DNA of 64,000 bases from Streptomyces roseolilacinus (GCF_014649335.1 NZ_BMSV01000007.1:42654-106653), one strand, 5' to 3'; shown: positions 52,561 to 61,336, counted from the first letter of the stretch. Notes: a model not told the origin generated them from the sequence alone. Translations and numbers: made by a program.

Positions 52561-55079
52561 CGGGCGGACACACCTTCCAGGGTGAGGAACGTCAGGTCGG
52601 GCTTGATCTGGCCCCGCTCCGGCACGAACCGCACCGACGGGTCCGGCGCGTCGGGGGCGTTCACGAAGGACACGAACCGGGCCAGCCGCTCCGGGTCCGC
52701 GAGCGTCTCGGACCACTCGTCGCGGTAGCCGGCCACGTGCCGGGACATCAGCGCGTCGAGCTCCTCGCCGATGCCCAGCGAGTCCTCGACCACGACCTCC
52801 CGGACGTGGTCGAGACCGATCCGCTCCACCCACGGGGCGGTGCGCTCCAGCCGCTCGGCGGTGCGGATGTAGTACATCAGGAACCGGTCGATCAGCCTGA
52901 TCAGCGCGGCGTCCGACAGGTCCTTCGCCAGCAGGTCCGCGTGGCGCGGCGTCGCGCCGCCGTTGCCGCCGACGTACAGGTTCCAGCCGTTCGCCGTGGC
53001 GATGACGCCGAAGTCCTTCGACTGGGCCTCGGCGCACTCGCGCTGGCAGCCGGACACCGCCGACTTCAGCTTGTGCGGCGCCCGCAGGCCGCGGTAGCGC
53101 AGCTCCAGGTCGATCGCCATGCGCACCGAGTCCTGCACGCCGTACCGGCACCAGGTCTGCCCCACGCAGGACTTCACGGTCCGCAGCGCCTTGCCGTACG
53201 CGTGCCCCGACTCGAAGCCCGCGTCGACCAGCCGTGCCCAGATCGCCGGGAGCTGCTCGACGCGCGCGCCGAAGAGGTCGATCCGCTGACCGCCCGTGAT
53301 CTTCGTGTAGAGCCCGAAGTCCCGCGCCACCTCGCCGATGACGATCAGCTTCTCCGGGGTGATCTCCCCACCGGGGATGCGCGGCACGATCGAGTACGAG
53401 CCGTTGCGCTGCATGTTGGCGAGGAAGTGGTCGTTGGTGTCCTGCAGCGCGGCCTGCTCGCCGTCGAGGACGTAGCCGTGGGACAGGGACGCCAGGATCG
53501 AGGCGACGGTCGGCTTGCAGACCTCGCAGCCCTCGCCGCCCTTGGCCTCCTCCCGCCCGTAGCGGTCCAGGAGCTCCGCGTACGAGGCGATCCGCAGGAC
53601 CTGCACGATCTCGTACAGGTCCTGCCGGGTCTGCGGGAAGCAGCCGCACAGCCCGCCGTCGCCGGTCTTCGGCAGCAGCTGCTGGATGACCTTGACGCAG
53701 CTGCCGCAGCCCGTGCCGGCCTTGGTGCACTTCTTCACCTCGGGCAGCGTGGCGTGCTCGCAGATCGCGCCCTTGGAGACGTTGTGGCAGGAGCAGATCA
53801 CCGCGTCGTCCGGCAGCGACTCGGGCCCCAGCGCGACCGGCGCGCCCGCGCCCGCCGGGAGGACCAGCTGCTCGGGGGAGACCGGCGGCACCGAACCGGT
53901 CAGCGGCCGCAGCATGCCGTACGCGTCGGCGTCGCCGACCAGGACACCGCCGAGCAGTCGGCCGTCCGTGTCGACGACGAGCTTCTTGTACACGCCGGAC
54001 CGCGAGTCCGCGTACACGACGTCCAGGCAGCCCTCGGCCGCGCCGTGCGCGTCGCCGAACGACGCCACGTCCACGCCGAGCAGCTTCAGCTTCGTGGAGG
54101 TGTCCGCGCCGGTGAACGACGACTCCCGCCCGGCGATGGCGTCCGCGGCCGTCAGCGCCATCTCGTTGCCCGGCGCCACCAGGCCGTACACCCTGCCGTC
54201 CACCGCGAGGGCGCACTCGCCGATCGCGTAGACCGCCGGGTCGGAGGTGCGGCACCGCTCGTCGATCGCGATGCCGCCGCGCTCGCCGACCGTGAGGCCG
54301 CAGTCGCGGGCCAGCTGGTCGCGGGGGCGGACACCGGCGGAGAACACCACCATGTCCGCGGCGAGTTCGGAGCCGTCCGACAGCTTCATGCCGGTGACCG
54401 CGCCGTCGTCCCCGACGGTCACCTCCTGCGTGCCCACGCCCGTGTGGACGGACAGGCCCATGCCCTCGACGGTGCGCAGCAGCGCGGCGCCGCCGCCCTC
54501 GTCCACCTGGACCGGCATCAGCCGGGGCGCGAACTCCACGACGTGGGTGTCGAGTCCGAGGCCCTTGAGCGCCCCGGCCGCCTCCAGCCCCAGCAGGCCG
54601 CCGCCGACGACCGCGCCGGTCCTCGCGCTCTTGGCGTACTCCTCGATGGCGAGGAGGTCCTCGATCGTGCGGTAGACGAAGCAGCCCTTGGCGTCCTTGC
54701 CGGGGACCGGCGGCACGAACGGGTACGAGCCGGTCGCCAGGACCAGCGTGTCGTACGCGACGGTCAGCCCGGACCGCGCGGTGACGGTGCGGGCCTCCCG
54801 GTCGATCGCGACCGCCGGGTCGCCGGTGCGCAGTTCGACGCCGTGCTCGGCCATGAAGCCCTCGGGCACCATCGACAGGTCGTCGGGCGTGCGGCCGGAG
54901 AAGTACGAGGACAGCTGGACCCGGTCGTACGCGGGGCGGGGCTCCTCGCACAGGACGACCACGCGGGCCCGTCCGGTCACACCGCGCTCGGCGAGGGCCT
55001 CCAGGAAGCGCTGGCCGACCATGCCGTGGCCGACGAGGACGATGGTGGGCGTGTGCGCCGCCCCGGGCGTGTTCGGCAT
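52557..55079 (-). CDS. nirB: Nitrite reductase (NADH) large subunit
   Basis: An 840-residue siroheme enzyme that reduces nitrite to ammonium with NAD(P)H. The FAD/NAD module has VLVGHGMVGQRFLEAL and GAVVGGGLLGLEAAGALKGLG. A BFD-like 2Fe-2S domain has CSCHNVSKGAICEH and TGCGSCVKV. The siroheme/4Fe-4S site is CVGQTWCRYG and CQRECAEAQ. CAT 55077-55079 is the start, because GGAGG sits 8 nt upstream; ATG 55097 is in frame but overlaps the previous gene. One base separates it from the FAD oxidoreductase stop. Confidence 0.96.
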   Translation of the reverse strand: MPNTPGAAHTPTIVLVGHGMVGQRFLEALAERGVTGRARVVVLCEEPRPAYDRVQLSSYFSGRTPDDLSMVPEGFMAEHGVELRTGDPAVAIDREARTVTARSGLTVAYDTLVLATGSYPFVPPVPGKDAKGCFVYRTIEDLLAIEEYAKSARTGAVVGGGLLGLEAAGALKGLGLDTHVVEFAPRLMPVQVDEGGGAALLRTVEGMGLSVHTGVGTQEVTVGDDGAVTGMKLSDGSELAADMVVFSAGVRPRDQLARDCGLTVGERGGIAIDERCRTSDPAVYAIGECALAVDGRVYGLVAPGNEMALTAADAIAGRESSFTGADTSTKLKLLGVDVASFGDAHGAAEGCLDVVYADSRSGVYKKLVVDTDGRLLGGVLVGDADAYGMLRPLTGSVPPVSPEQLVLPAGAGAPVALGPESLPDDAVICSCHNVSKGAICEHATLPEVKKCTKAGTGCGSCVKVIQQLLPKTGDGGLCGCFPQTRQDLYEIVQVLRIASYAELLDRYGREEAKGGEGCEVCKPTVASILASLSHGYVLDGEQAALQDTNDHFLANMQRNGSYSIVPRIPGGEITPEKLIVIGEVARDFGLYTKITGGQRIDLFGARVEQLPAIWARLVDAGFESGHAYGKALRTVKSCVGQTWCRYGVQDSVRMAIDLELRYRGLRAPHKLKSAVSGCQRECAEAQSKDFGVIATANGWNLYVGGNGGATPRHADLLAKDLSDAALIRLIDRFLMYYIRTAERLERTAPWVERIGLDHVREVVVEDSLGIGEELDALMSRHVAGYRDEWSETLADPERLARFVSFVNAPDAPDPSVRFVPERGQIKPDLTFLTLEGVSAR

Positions 55080-55080
55080 G

Positions 55081-56262
55081 TCAGGAGCCTCCGTCATGGG
55101 TGAGCAGGTGGAGCAGGGACGCGTCGGGGAGGGCCTCGTCGCCCTCCCACGCCCGGGCGAGCGTGCCGACCGCGCCGAGGTCGCCGAGCAGGACGCCGCC
55201 GACCAGCCGGTCGCCCCGGACGACGACCTTCCGGTACGCGCTGCGGGTGGCGTCGGTGAGCCGCACGGTGTCGTCGCCGGGCCGGGGGACGGCCTCGCCG
55301 AACGCGGCCAGTTCGAGGGCGTCCAGGCTGAGCCGGGTCAGCGCCCGGGTGCCCCGGTAGGCGGCGGCGCCCCCGGCCAGGACGGTGGCGAGCACGTCGG
55401 CCTGCTCCAGGGCGGCGCCGGCCAGTCCGTAGAGCCGGCCCTCGTGCTCGGCGCAGTCGCCCACGGCGTGGATGTACGGGTCGGAGGTGCGCAGCCGGTC
55501 GTCGACGACGATCCCGCGCCGCACGTCCAGCCCCGCCTCCAGGGCGAGCCCGACGCGCGGGCGGACCCCGCAGGCGAGGACGACCAGGTCGGCGTCGAGC
55601 ACGAACCCGTCGGCCAGCTCGACGGCGCTCACCGCGCCCGACGCGGCCTTCAGGCCGCGCACCCGGCACTCGGTGTGCACCTCCACGCCGAGCCCCGCCA
55701 GGTGGCGGCGCAGCAGCTCGGAGGCGTCGGCGTCCAGCTGGCGCTCCATGAGGTGCTCGCCCTGCTGGGCCAGCACCACCTCGGCGCCCCGGGCGGCCAG
55801 CGCGCGGGCGGCGGACACCCCGAGCAGCCCGCCGCCGATGACCACGGCGCGCACCCCGGGCCCCACCCGCGCGTCCAGCGCCAGGCAGTCGTCGAGCGTC
55901 CGGAACGCGTGCACCCCGGCGGGCAGCCGGTCGCCGCCGGCGAGGCCGCGCAGCGGCGGCAGCACCGGGTTCGAGCCGGTGGCCAGGACCAGCCGGTCGT
56001 ACGCGACGCGGGTGCCGTCCGCGCAGCGCACCTCGCGGGCGTCCCGGTCGATGCCGGTGACGCGCGTCCCGCGCCGCGCCGGCTCGCCGCGGGGCGCGGG
56101 CAGGGCGATCACCTCGGGCCCGTACCTGCCGGCCAGGACGTCCGCGAGCAGCACCCGGTTGTACGGGGCGTGCGGCTCCTCGCCGAGCAGGGTGACGGGC
56201 AGCCGTTCGGCGAGGCGCGCCCCCGCCGTGCCACCGCCGACCACCACGATCCGTGAACTCAT
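55081..56262 (-). CDS. FAD-dependent NAD(P)H oxidoreductase of the nitrite-reductase operon
   Basis: A 393-residue pyridine-nucleotide-disulphide-type flavoprotein resembling the N-terminal FAD module of NirB. RIVVVGGGTAGARLAERL binds FAD, RAVVIGGGLLGVSAARALAA binds NAD(P)H, and YIHAVGDCAEHEGRLYGL is the second FAD motif. There is no siroheme or iron-sulfur domain. As the first gene of the operon, 1 bp from nirB, it is probably an electron donor or an extra reductase for nitrite/nitrate assimilation, comparable to NasB/NasC-like proteins. The GlnR-like site lies upstream. Confidence 0.9.
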   Translation of the reverse strand: MSSRIVVVGGGTAGARLAERLPVTLLGEEPHAPYNRVLLADVLAGRYGPEVIALPAPRGEPARRGTRVTGIDRDAREVRCADGTRVAYDRLVLATGSNPVLPPLRGLAGGDRLPAGVHAFRTLDDCLALDARVGPGVRAVVIGGGLLGVSAARALAARGAEVVLAQQGEHLMERQLDADASELLRRHLAGLGVEVHTECRVRGLKAASGAVSAVELADGFVLDADLVVLACGVRPRVGLALEAGLDVRRGIVVDDRLRTSDPYIHAVGDCAEHEGRLYGLAGAALEQADVLATVLAGGAAAYRGTRALTRLSLDALELAAFGEAVPRPGDDTVRLTDATRSAYRKVVVRGDRLVGGVLLGDLGAVGTLARAWEGDEALPDASLLHLLTHDGGS

Positions 56263-56285
56263 GTCCAGCAGCGTGCGTCGGCGGT

Positions 56286-56312
56286 GTTTCCCGTCGGGAT
56301 CCCGTTTGTTTC
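56286..56312 (-). promoter_or_regulatory. GlnR-like site of the nirBD operon
   Basis: Read on the minus strand, GAAAC occurs at 56312-56308 and again at 56290-56286, exactly 22 bp apart, the spacing of the two b-sites in the GlnR box (GTNAC-N6-GAAAC-N6-GTNAC-N6-GAAAC). The intervening a-site is degenerate (GATCC). It lies 24-50 bp upstream of the first gene. GlnR control of nirB is established in Streptomyces coelicolor. Confidence 0.6.
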
Positions 56313-56433
56313 ACGCGCGGAAAGCTGACCTCAGCGGGGGTGCCCACCGGTGGTGAGGGCGGCGGCGGCCCTCCCGCCCGGAGCCCGGCGGGGGCGGGGG
56401 AGGGCCCGGCGGGGGGCACTTCGGGGCGCCGCA

Positions 56434-56439
56434 TAGGGT
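56434..56439 (+). promoter_or_regulatory. -10 hexamer TAGGGT for the TSUP gene
   Basis: TAGGGT ends 8 nt before ATG 56447 but only 2 nt before ATG 56441, which decides for 56447 as a leaderless start. Confidence 0.5.
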
Positions 56440-56446
56440 CATGAGC

Positions 56447-57226
56447 ATGCCGGACATCTCGCTGACCGCCCTCGTGCTGCTCTGCCTCGCCGCGCTGCTG
56501 GCGGGCTGGATCGACGCGGTGGTGGGCGGCGGCGGGCTGCTGCTCCTGCCGGCGCTGCTGCTGGGCGTGCCGCACGTGCCGGCCGCGCAGTGCCTGGGGA
56601 CGAACAAGGCGGTGTCCATCGTCGGCACGACCGGCGCGGCCCTGACCTACCTGCGCAGGACGCCCGTGCCGGTGCGGACGGCCGCCGGGATCGGCCTGGC
56701 CGCGCTCGCCGGTTCGATGGGCGGGGCGTTCCTCGCGGCGGGCGTCAGCAGCGAGGTGCTGCGCCCGGTGATCCTCGCCGTGCTGCTGGGCGTCGCGGCG
56801 TTCGTGCTGCTGCGGCCGTCGTTCGGGACCGGGACGGTGCCCCGGGGGCCGGTGCGGCGGGCCCGGGTCGTCACCGCGGTCGTGCTGGTGGGCGGCGGGC
56901 TGGGCTTCTACGACGGGCTGTTCGGGCCCGGCACCGGCACGTTCCTGGTGCTGGCGCTCACGGCGGTGCTGCACCTGGACCTGGTGACCGCCTCGGCCAC
57001 CGCGAAGGTCGTCAACGTGTGCACGAACGCCGGCGCGCTGGCGATGTTCGCGTACCAGGGGAACGTCCTGTGGCGGCTGGCGGCGCTGATGGCGGTGTTC
57101 AACCTGGCGGGCGGCACGCTGGGGGCGCGGATGGCGCTGCGCAGGGGCGCGGGGTTCGTGCGCGGGGTGCTGCTGATCGTGGTGTTCTCGCTCGTCGCGA
57201 AGCTGGCGTTCGACCAGTGGGCGTGA
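56447..57226 (+). CDS. TSUP (TauE/SafE) family membrane permease
   Basis: A 259-residue membrane protein with about eight hydrophobic segments. WIDAVVGGGGLLLLPALLLG and LGTNKAVSIVGTTGAALTYL are the first repeat of the family and GFYDGLFGPGTGTFLVLALT is the second. TSUP members move sulfite, sulfoacetate or other anions; the substrate cannot be read. It is divergent from the nitrite operon, so anion (nitrite/sulfite) transport is an inference only. Confidence 0.92.
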   Translation: MPDISLTALVLLCLAALLAGWIDAVVGGGGLLLLPALLLGVPHVPAAQCLGTNKAVSIVGTTGAALTYLRRTPVPVRTAAGIGLAALAGSMGGAFLAAGVSSEVLRPVILAVLLGVAAFVLLRPSFGTGTVPRGPVRRARVVTAVVLVGGGLGFYDGLFGPGTGTFLVLALTAVLHLDLVTASATAKVVNVCTNAGALAMFAYQGNVLWRLAALMAVFNLAGGTLGARMALRRGAGFVRGVLLIVVFSLVAKLAFDQWA

Positions 57227-57294
57227 CGGCGGGGCGGGGCTGTGGCGCGGCGCGGGTGTGACGGCGGCGCGGGGCGGAGCCGGAGCCGGAGCGG

Positions 57295-57930
57295 TCAGCG
57301 CGCGCCGACGAGGTGGGCGTACACGACGACGTTGCCCTGGTAGCCGGTCTTCGGGGAGAAGCCGCCGCCGCAGGTGATGACGCGCAGCTCGGCGCGGTCG
57401 GACCGGCCGTACACCTTCTCGTCGGGGAAGTCGTCGTTGTCGTACACCTCGACGGCGTCGACGGCGAACACGGCGGTCCGCCCGTCCAGGCGGGTCACCT
57501 CGACGCGGTCGCCCTTCTTCAGGGCGCCCAGCGCGTAGAACACCGCGGGGCCCTCGTCGTCGTCGACGTGGCCCGCCATGATCGCCGTGCCGCGGGCGCC
57601 GGGCGGGGTGCCGCCCCCGTACCAGCCGGCCAGGTTGCGGTCCCCGGCCGGGGGCACCTCGAGGCTGCCGTCCGCGGCGAGGCCGAGCCGGATGACGGGC
57701 GCGTCGACGCCGATGCGCGGGACGCGGACCCGTACCGGCGCGGACGGCGGCATCGGCTCGGCGGCCGCGGGGGCGTACCGGCCGGGCCCGGCCGTGAACG
57801 CCTCGGCGGCGGAGGGGACGGGCGGGTCCAGCTCGCCCGAGCCGCTCTGCACCAGCCACAGGCCGACGCACGCGGCGATGGCCAGGCCCCAGCCCTTGCC
57901 TCGGGTGCCGGTGTCGGTGGGGCTGCTCAT
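57295..57930 (-). CDS. Class F sortase
   Basis: A 211-residue membrane-anchored transpeptidase-like protein. An N-terminal membrane segment is at about residues 14-30 (GLAIAACVGLWLVQSG), then a Pro-rich linker. The sortase fold has VPRIGVDAPVIRLGL, the catalytic His in MAGHVDDDEGPAVFYALG and the catalytic Cys in LRVITCGGGFSPKTGYQ. The expected Arg shortly after the Cys is not seen; the region reads SPKTGYQGNVVVYA. The neighbouring gene upstream on the same strand encodes a secreted protein that may be its substrate. Confidence 0.9.
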   Translation of the reverse strand: MSSPTDTGTRGKGWGLAIAACVGLWLVQSGSGELDPPVPSAAEAFTAGPGRYAPAAAEPMPPSAPVRVRVPRIGVDAPVIRLGLAADGSLEVPPAGDRNLAGWYGGGTPPGARGTAIMAGHVDDDEGPAVFYALGALKKGDRVEVTRLDGRTAVFAVDAVEVYDNDDFPDEKVYGRSDRAELRVITCGGGFSPKTGYQGNVVVYAHLVGAR

Positions 57931-58183
57931 GGGGGTGGGACCTCCGGGTGCGGGCCCCTCGCGGGACGGGGTCCTCGCCGGAGGGGCCCCGCGGACGGGG
58001 GGTCCCCGCCCCCGCCGCGGTCTCGGGGCCGCGCGGCGGGGGCGGGAGTCGGGGGAGGGACGGGGAGCCGGGAGGAGGAGCGCCTCGCCGGTGGGGGCGG
58101 CGGCCGCCCGCCGGGGGAGGGGCGCCCCGCCGAGGGGCGGGCGGGGCGTCCCGTCGAGGGGGCCGGCCGTGATCAGGGCGGGG
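57931..58183. other. GC-rich gap between sortase and secreted protein genes
   Basis: About 253 bp, very GC-rich, with many G and C runs; no gene and no clear hairpin with good ends. Confidence 0.5.
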
Positions 58184-58753
58184 TCAGCCGTGGTCGCCGT
58201 TCGCGCGGCGGCGCAGCGTCCAGGCGCCCGCCGCGGCGGCGCCGGCCAGGATCGCCGCGCCCGTCGCGACGCGTGCGGCGTCGGGGCCGGCGCTGCCGCC
58301 CACGCCCGTCTTCACGTGGCCGTGCGGACCGTCCTGGGTGGGGTGGTGGGTCGGCTGGTGCGTCGGCTGGTGCGTCGGGTGGTGGGTGGGGCCGCCGCCG
58401 TGCCGGACCACCAGGTCGCCCGCGGCGGTCCTGCCGTTGTCGCAGGCCACGCCGATGCCGTAGGTGCCCGGCTTGGCGTGCTCCGGGACGCGGAAGGTGC
58501 CGGTCGCCGTGTCCTTGTGGGCGCCGGGGCGCACCTTGAACTCGCCGGCGCCGAGCGCCCGCGCGTCGCCCACGCCGTGCCCGTCCGGTCCGCAGGCGCG
58601 GGTGCTGACGGTGACGCTCGTGCCCGGGGCGGCGGTGGAGGGGGATATCTCCAGGGTCCCGAGGTCGCCGGCGTACGCCGCGGGGGCGGCGAGGGCGCCG
58701 AGGCAGACGGCCGCGAGCGCGGTACCGGTCAGCGAGCGGGCAGTGGTGCGCAT
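58184..58753 (-). CDS. Secreted wall-associated protein with Thr-His-Pro repeats
   Basis: A 189-residue protein. Residues 1-29 form a Sec signal (GTALAAVCLGALAAPAAYAG). An Ig-like domain follows with two Cys (TRACGPDG, GVACDNGR) that may form a disulfide. A repeat tract PTHHPTHQPTHQPTHHPT comes next. The C terminus has a hydrophobic segment (ARVATGAAILAGAAAAGAW) and the basic tail TLRRRANGDHG, as in sortase substrates, but there is no LPXTG motif; KTGVGGS lies before the hydrophobic segment. GGAGG lies upstream of ATG 58753. The sortase gene is next on the same strand. Confidence 0.87.
   Translation of the reverse strand: MRTTARSLTGTALAAVCLGALAAPAAYAGDLGTLEISPSTAAPGTSVTVSTRACGPDGHGVGDARALGAGEFKVRPGAHKDTATGTFRVPEHAKPGTYGIGVACDNGRTAAGDLVVRHGGGPTHHPTHQPTHQPTHHPTQDGPHGHVKTGVGGSAGPDAARVATGAAILAGAAAAGAWTLRRRANGDHG
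58345..58392 (-). repeat. 12-bp tandem repeat, four copies (codes for the Thr-His-Pro tract)
   Basis: Units GGTGGGTCGGCT, GGTGCGTCGGCT, GGTGCGTCGGGT and a diverged fourth lie head to tail inside the secreted-protein gene. Such repeats can change copy number. Confidence 0.8.
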
Positions 58754-58932
58754 GGGATCCTCCGGGCAGCGCTTCGAGCGGGTGTCCTGCTCTCCGAGGT
58801 AAGGCCAGGACCGCCCCCCGCGCCTGCTGACCCACCGTCAGGAAAAGTCTCCGGCCAGGACGTCTTCGCAGGTCGGAACGGTGAACCCGCCCCGTGGTGC
58901 GAGGCGTTCCGAACGGGTGACGCGAGCGGCGC

Positions 58933-58963
58933 TTGACCTGAAGTTTGGTTGAGGTGTGAGGCT
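58933..58963 (+). promoter_or_regulatory. SoxR-type promoter of the FMN reductase operon
   Basis: TTGACC (58933-58938) and GAGGCT (58958-58963) are separated by 19 bp, the overlong spacer typical of MerR-family promoters. Between them, CCTGAAGTTTGGTTGAGG (58937-58954) matches the SoxR box CCTCAAGTTAACTTGAGG at 14 of 18 positions. The start lies about 7 nt past the -10, at the ATG 58970. In S. coelicolor an NADPH-dependent FMN reductase gene is a known SoxR target. Confidence 0.75.
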
Positions 58964-58969
58964 CCCCGC

Positions 58970-59590
58970 ATGGACCTCACCACGGAAACCACCCCGCGAC
59001 CCACCTCCTCCGAACAGCCCCTGAAGCTGGCCGTCATCGTCGGCAGCAACCGCGAGGGACGCTTCGCCCCGATCGTCGCCGACTGGTTCACCTCCCGCGC
59101 CCGGCAGCGCGCCGACTTCACCGTCGACGTCGTCGACCTCGCGCGGACCGTACTGCCGGCCGCCCTCTCCCACACCCCCTCGCCCGAGGCCCGCGCCGCA
59201 CTGGCGGAGGTCAGCCCCCGGCTCGCCGCCGCCGACGCGTTCGTCGTCCTCACCCCCGAGTACAACCACTCCTACCCGGCCCCCCTGAAGAACCTCGTCG
59301 ACTGGCACTACACGGAGTGGCAGGCCAAGCCCGTCGCCTTCGTCTCCTACGGCGGCGTCTCCGGCGGCCTGCGCGCCGTCGAGCACCTGCGCCAGGTCTT
59401 CGCCGAACTGCACGCCGTCACCGTCCGCGACACGGTCTCCTTCCACAACGCCGGCGGCCTCTTCACCGACGACGGCGGGCTCAAGGACCCCGCCGGGCCC
59501 GACGGCGCCGCGAAGCGCATGCTCGACCAGCTCGGCTGGTGGGGCCGCGCCCTGCGCACCGCCCGCGCCGCCCACCCCTACGCGGGCTGA
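58970..59590 (+). CDS. NADPH-dependent FMN reductase (flavodoxin-like)
   Basis: A 206-residue flavoprotein of the NADPH-dependent FMN reductase family, which reduces flavin or quinone-type acceptors. The FMN phosphate loop is IVGSNREGRFAPIV, followed by LTPEYNHSYPAPLKNLVDWH and SYGGVSGGLRAVEHLRQVF. ATG 58970 is set by a SoxR-like promoter whose transcript would begin at the start codon. The ABC exporter genes follow, 12 bp after the stop codon. A role in dealing with redox-active compounds, as for SoxR regulon members, is inferred. Confidence 0.93.
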   Translation: MDLTTETTPRPTSSEQPLKLAVIVGSNREGRFAPIVADWFTSRARQRADFTVDVVDLARTVLPAALSHTPSPEARAALAEVSPRLAAADAFVVLTPEYNHSYPAPLKNLVDWHYTEWQAKPVAFVSYGGVSGGLRAVEHLRQVFAELHAVTVRDTVSFHNAGGLFTDDGGLKDPAGPDGAAKRMLDQLGWWGRALRTARAAHPYAG

Positions 59591-59602
59591 GGAGCGGCGG
59601 CC

Positions 59603-61336
59603 GTGCTGCTGCGCCTGCTCCGCGCCCGCCTCCGCCCCCACCGGCGGCTGCTCGCCCTCGTCGTCGTCCTCCAGCTGGTCCAGTCCCTGGCCGGCCTGCT
59701 CCTGCCGACCCTCAACGCCGACCTCGTCAACGGCGGCGTCCTGCGCGGGGACACCGGCCACGTCCTCGCCACCGGCGGCGCCATGGCCGCCGTCACGCTC
59801 CTCCAGGTCACCGCGGCGGGCGCCGCCGTGTTCGCCGCGGCCCGCGTCGCCATGGGCGTGGGCCGCGACCTGCGCTCCGCCGTCTTCCGCCGCGTCCAGG
59901 AGTTCTCCGTACGGGAGGTGGGCCGCTTCGGGCCCGCCTCCCTCGTCACCCGCACCACCAACGACGTCCAGCAGGTCCAGACGCTCGCCGTGCTCGCCCT
60001 GACCACCCTGGTCGCGGCGCCCCTGATGTGCCTCGGCGGCATCGGGCTGGCCCTCGCCCAGGACGTGCCGCTCGCCCTGCTCCTGCTGCTGTTCGTGCCG
60101 CTGCTCGGCGGGACCGTGCTGCTCGTCGTGCGGCGCATGCCCCCGCTGTTCCGCACCACCCAGGAGCGTCTCGACCGGGTCAACCAGGTGCTGCGCGAGC
60201 AGATCGGCGGCGTCCGCGTCGTCCGCGCCTTCGTCCGCGACCGCCACGAGCAGCGCCGGTTCGGCACCGCCAACGACGAGCTGACGGCCGTCTCGCTGCG
60301 GGTGGGCCGGCTGACCGCGCTCATGTACCCGATGGTCATCGTCGTCTGGGAGCTCGCCACCGTCGCCGTCGTCTGGGCGGGCGGCCACCGGCTGGAGGCC
60401 GGCACGCTCCAGGCCGGCGCCCTCATCGCGTTCCTCGGCTACCTGCTCCAGATCTTCATGGCCGTGATGATGACGATGTTCCTGCTCATGCAGGTGCCCA
60501 GGGCCGAGGTCAGCGCCGAGCGCATCCGCGAGGTCCTCGACACCGAGCCGACCGTCGTCCCGCCCGCCGACCCGGTCCGCTCCCTGCGCGGACCCGGGCA
60601 CCTGGAGGTCCGCGACGCCCGCTTCGGCTACCCGGGCGCGGAGGAGCACGTGCTGCACGGCGTCTCCCTCACCGCGCGCCCCGGCCGCACCACCGCCGTC
60701 ATCGGCTCCACCGGCAGCGGCAAGACGACCCTGCTGGGCCTGGTGCCGCGGCTGTTCGACCCGACCGGCGGCACCGTCCGCGTCGGCGGCGTGGACGTCC
60801 GCGACCTGGACCCCGACCTGCTGGCCCGGACCGTCGGCCTGGTGCCGCAGAAGCCGTACCTGTTCTCCGGCACCGTCGCCTCCAACCTCCGCTACGGCAG
60901 GCCCGGCGCGACCGACGAGGAGCTGTGGCACGCCCTGGACGTCGCCCAGGCGCGTGAGTTCGTCGAGGCGCTCCCCGAGGGCCTGGACGCCCCCGTCGAG
61001 CAGGGCGGCACGAACCTGTCCGGCGGCCAGCGCCAGCGCCTCGCCATCGCCCGCGTCCTGGTGGCCCGCCCGCAGGTGTACCTGTTCGACGACTCGTTCT
61101 CGGCGCTCGACCACCGCACCGACGCGCTGCTGCGCGCCGCGCTGGCCGAGGAGACCGCGGACGCCACCGTCGTCATCGTCGCCCAGCGCGTCGCCACCAT
61201 CCGCGGCGCCGACCGCATCGTCGTCCTCGACGAGGGCCGGGTGGTCGGCACGGGCACCCACGAGGAGCTGCTGCGCGACAGCCCCACGTACCGGGAGATC
61301 GTCCTGTCCCAGCTCACCGAGGAGGAGGCCGCATGA
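59603..61336 (+). CDS. ABC exporter half-transporter with degenerate ATPase site
   Basis: A 577-residue type IV ABC exporter subunit. The N-terminal half has six hydrophobic segments (such as LLALVVVLQLVQSLAGLLL and ALLLLLFVPLLGGTVLLVV). The nucleotide-binding domain has Walker A GSTGSGKTT (residues 368-376), signature NLSGGQRQRLAIARVL and Walker B VYLFDDSFSALD, with Asp 497 where the catalytic Glu is expected. This is the degenerate-site partner of a heterodimeric exporter. GTG 59603 is 12 bp after the FMN reductase stop and it overlaps the next gene by ATGA. Confidence 0.93.
   Translation: MLLRLLRARLRPHRRLLALVVVLQLVQSLAGLLLPTLNADLVNGGVLRGDTGHVLATGGAMAAVTLLQVTAAGAAVFAAARVAMGVGRDLRSAVFRRVQEFSVREVGRFGPASLVTRTTNDVQQVQTLAVLALTTLVAAPLMCLGGIGLALAQDVPLALLLLLFVPLLGGTVLLVVRRMPPLFRTTQERLDRVNQVLREQIGGVRVVRAFVRDRHEQRRFGTANDELTAVSLRVGRLTALMYPMVIVVWELATVAVVWAGGHRLEAGTLQAGALIAFLGYLLQIFMAVMMTMFLLMQVPRAEVSAERIREVLDTEPTVVPPADPVRSLRGPGHLEVRDARFGYPGAEEHVLHGVSLTARPGRTTAVIGSTGSGKTTLLGLVPRLFDPTGGTVRVGGVDVRDLDPDLLARTVGLVPQKPYLFSGTVASNLRYGRPGATDEELWHALDVAQAREFVEALPEGLDAPVEQGGTNLSGGQRQRLAIARVLVARPQVYLFDDSFSALDHRTDALLRAALAEETADATVVIVAQRVATIRGADRIVVLDEGRVVGTGTHEELLRDSPTYREIVLSQLTEEEAA

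Noticed and set aside
58184..58753. LPXTG sorting signal in the secreted protein
   Set aside because: No LPXTG or close variant occurs; only the general C-terminal architecture is present.
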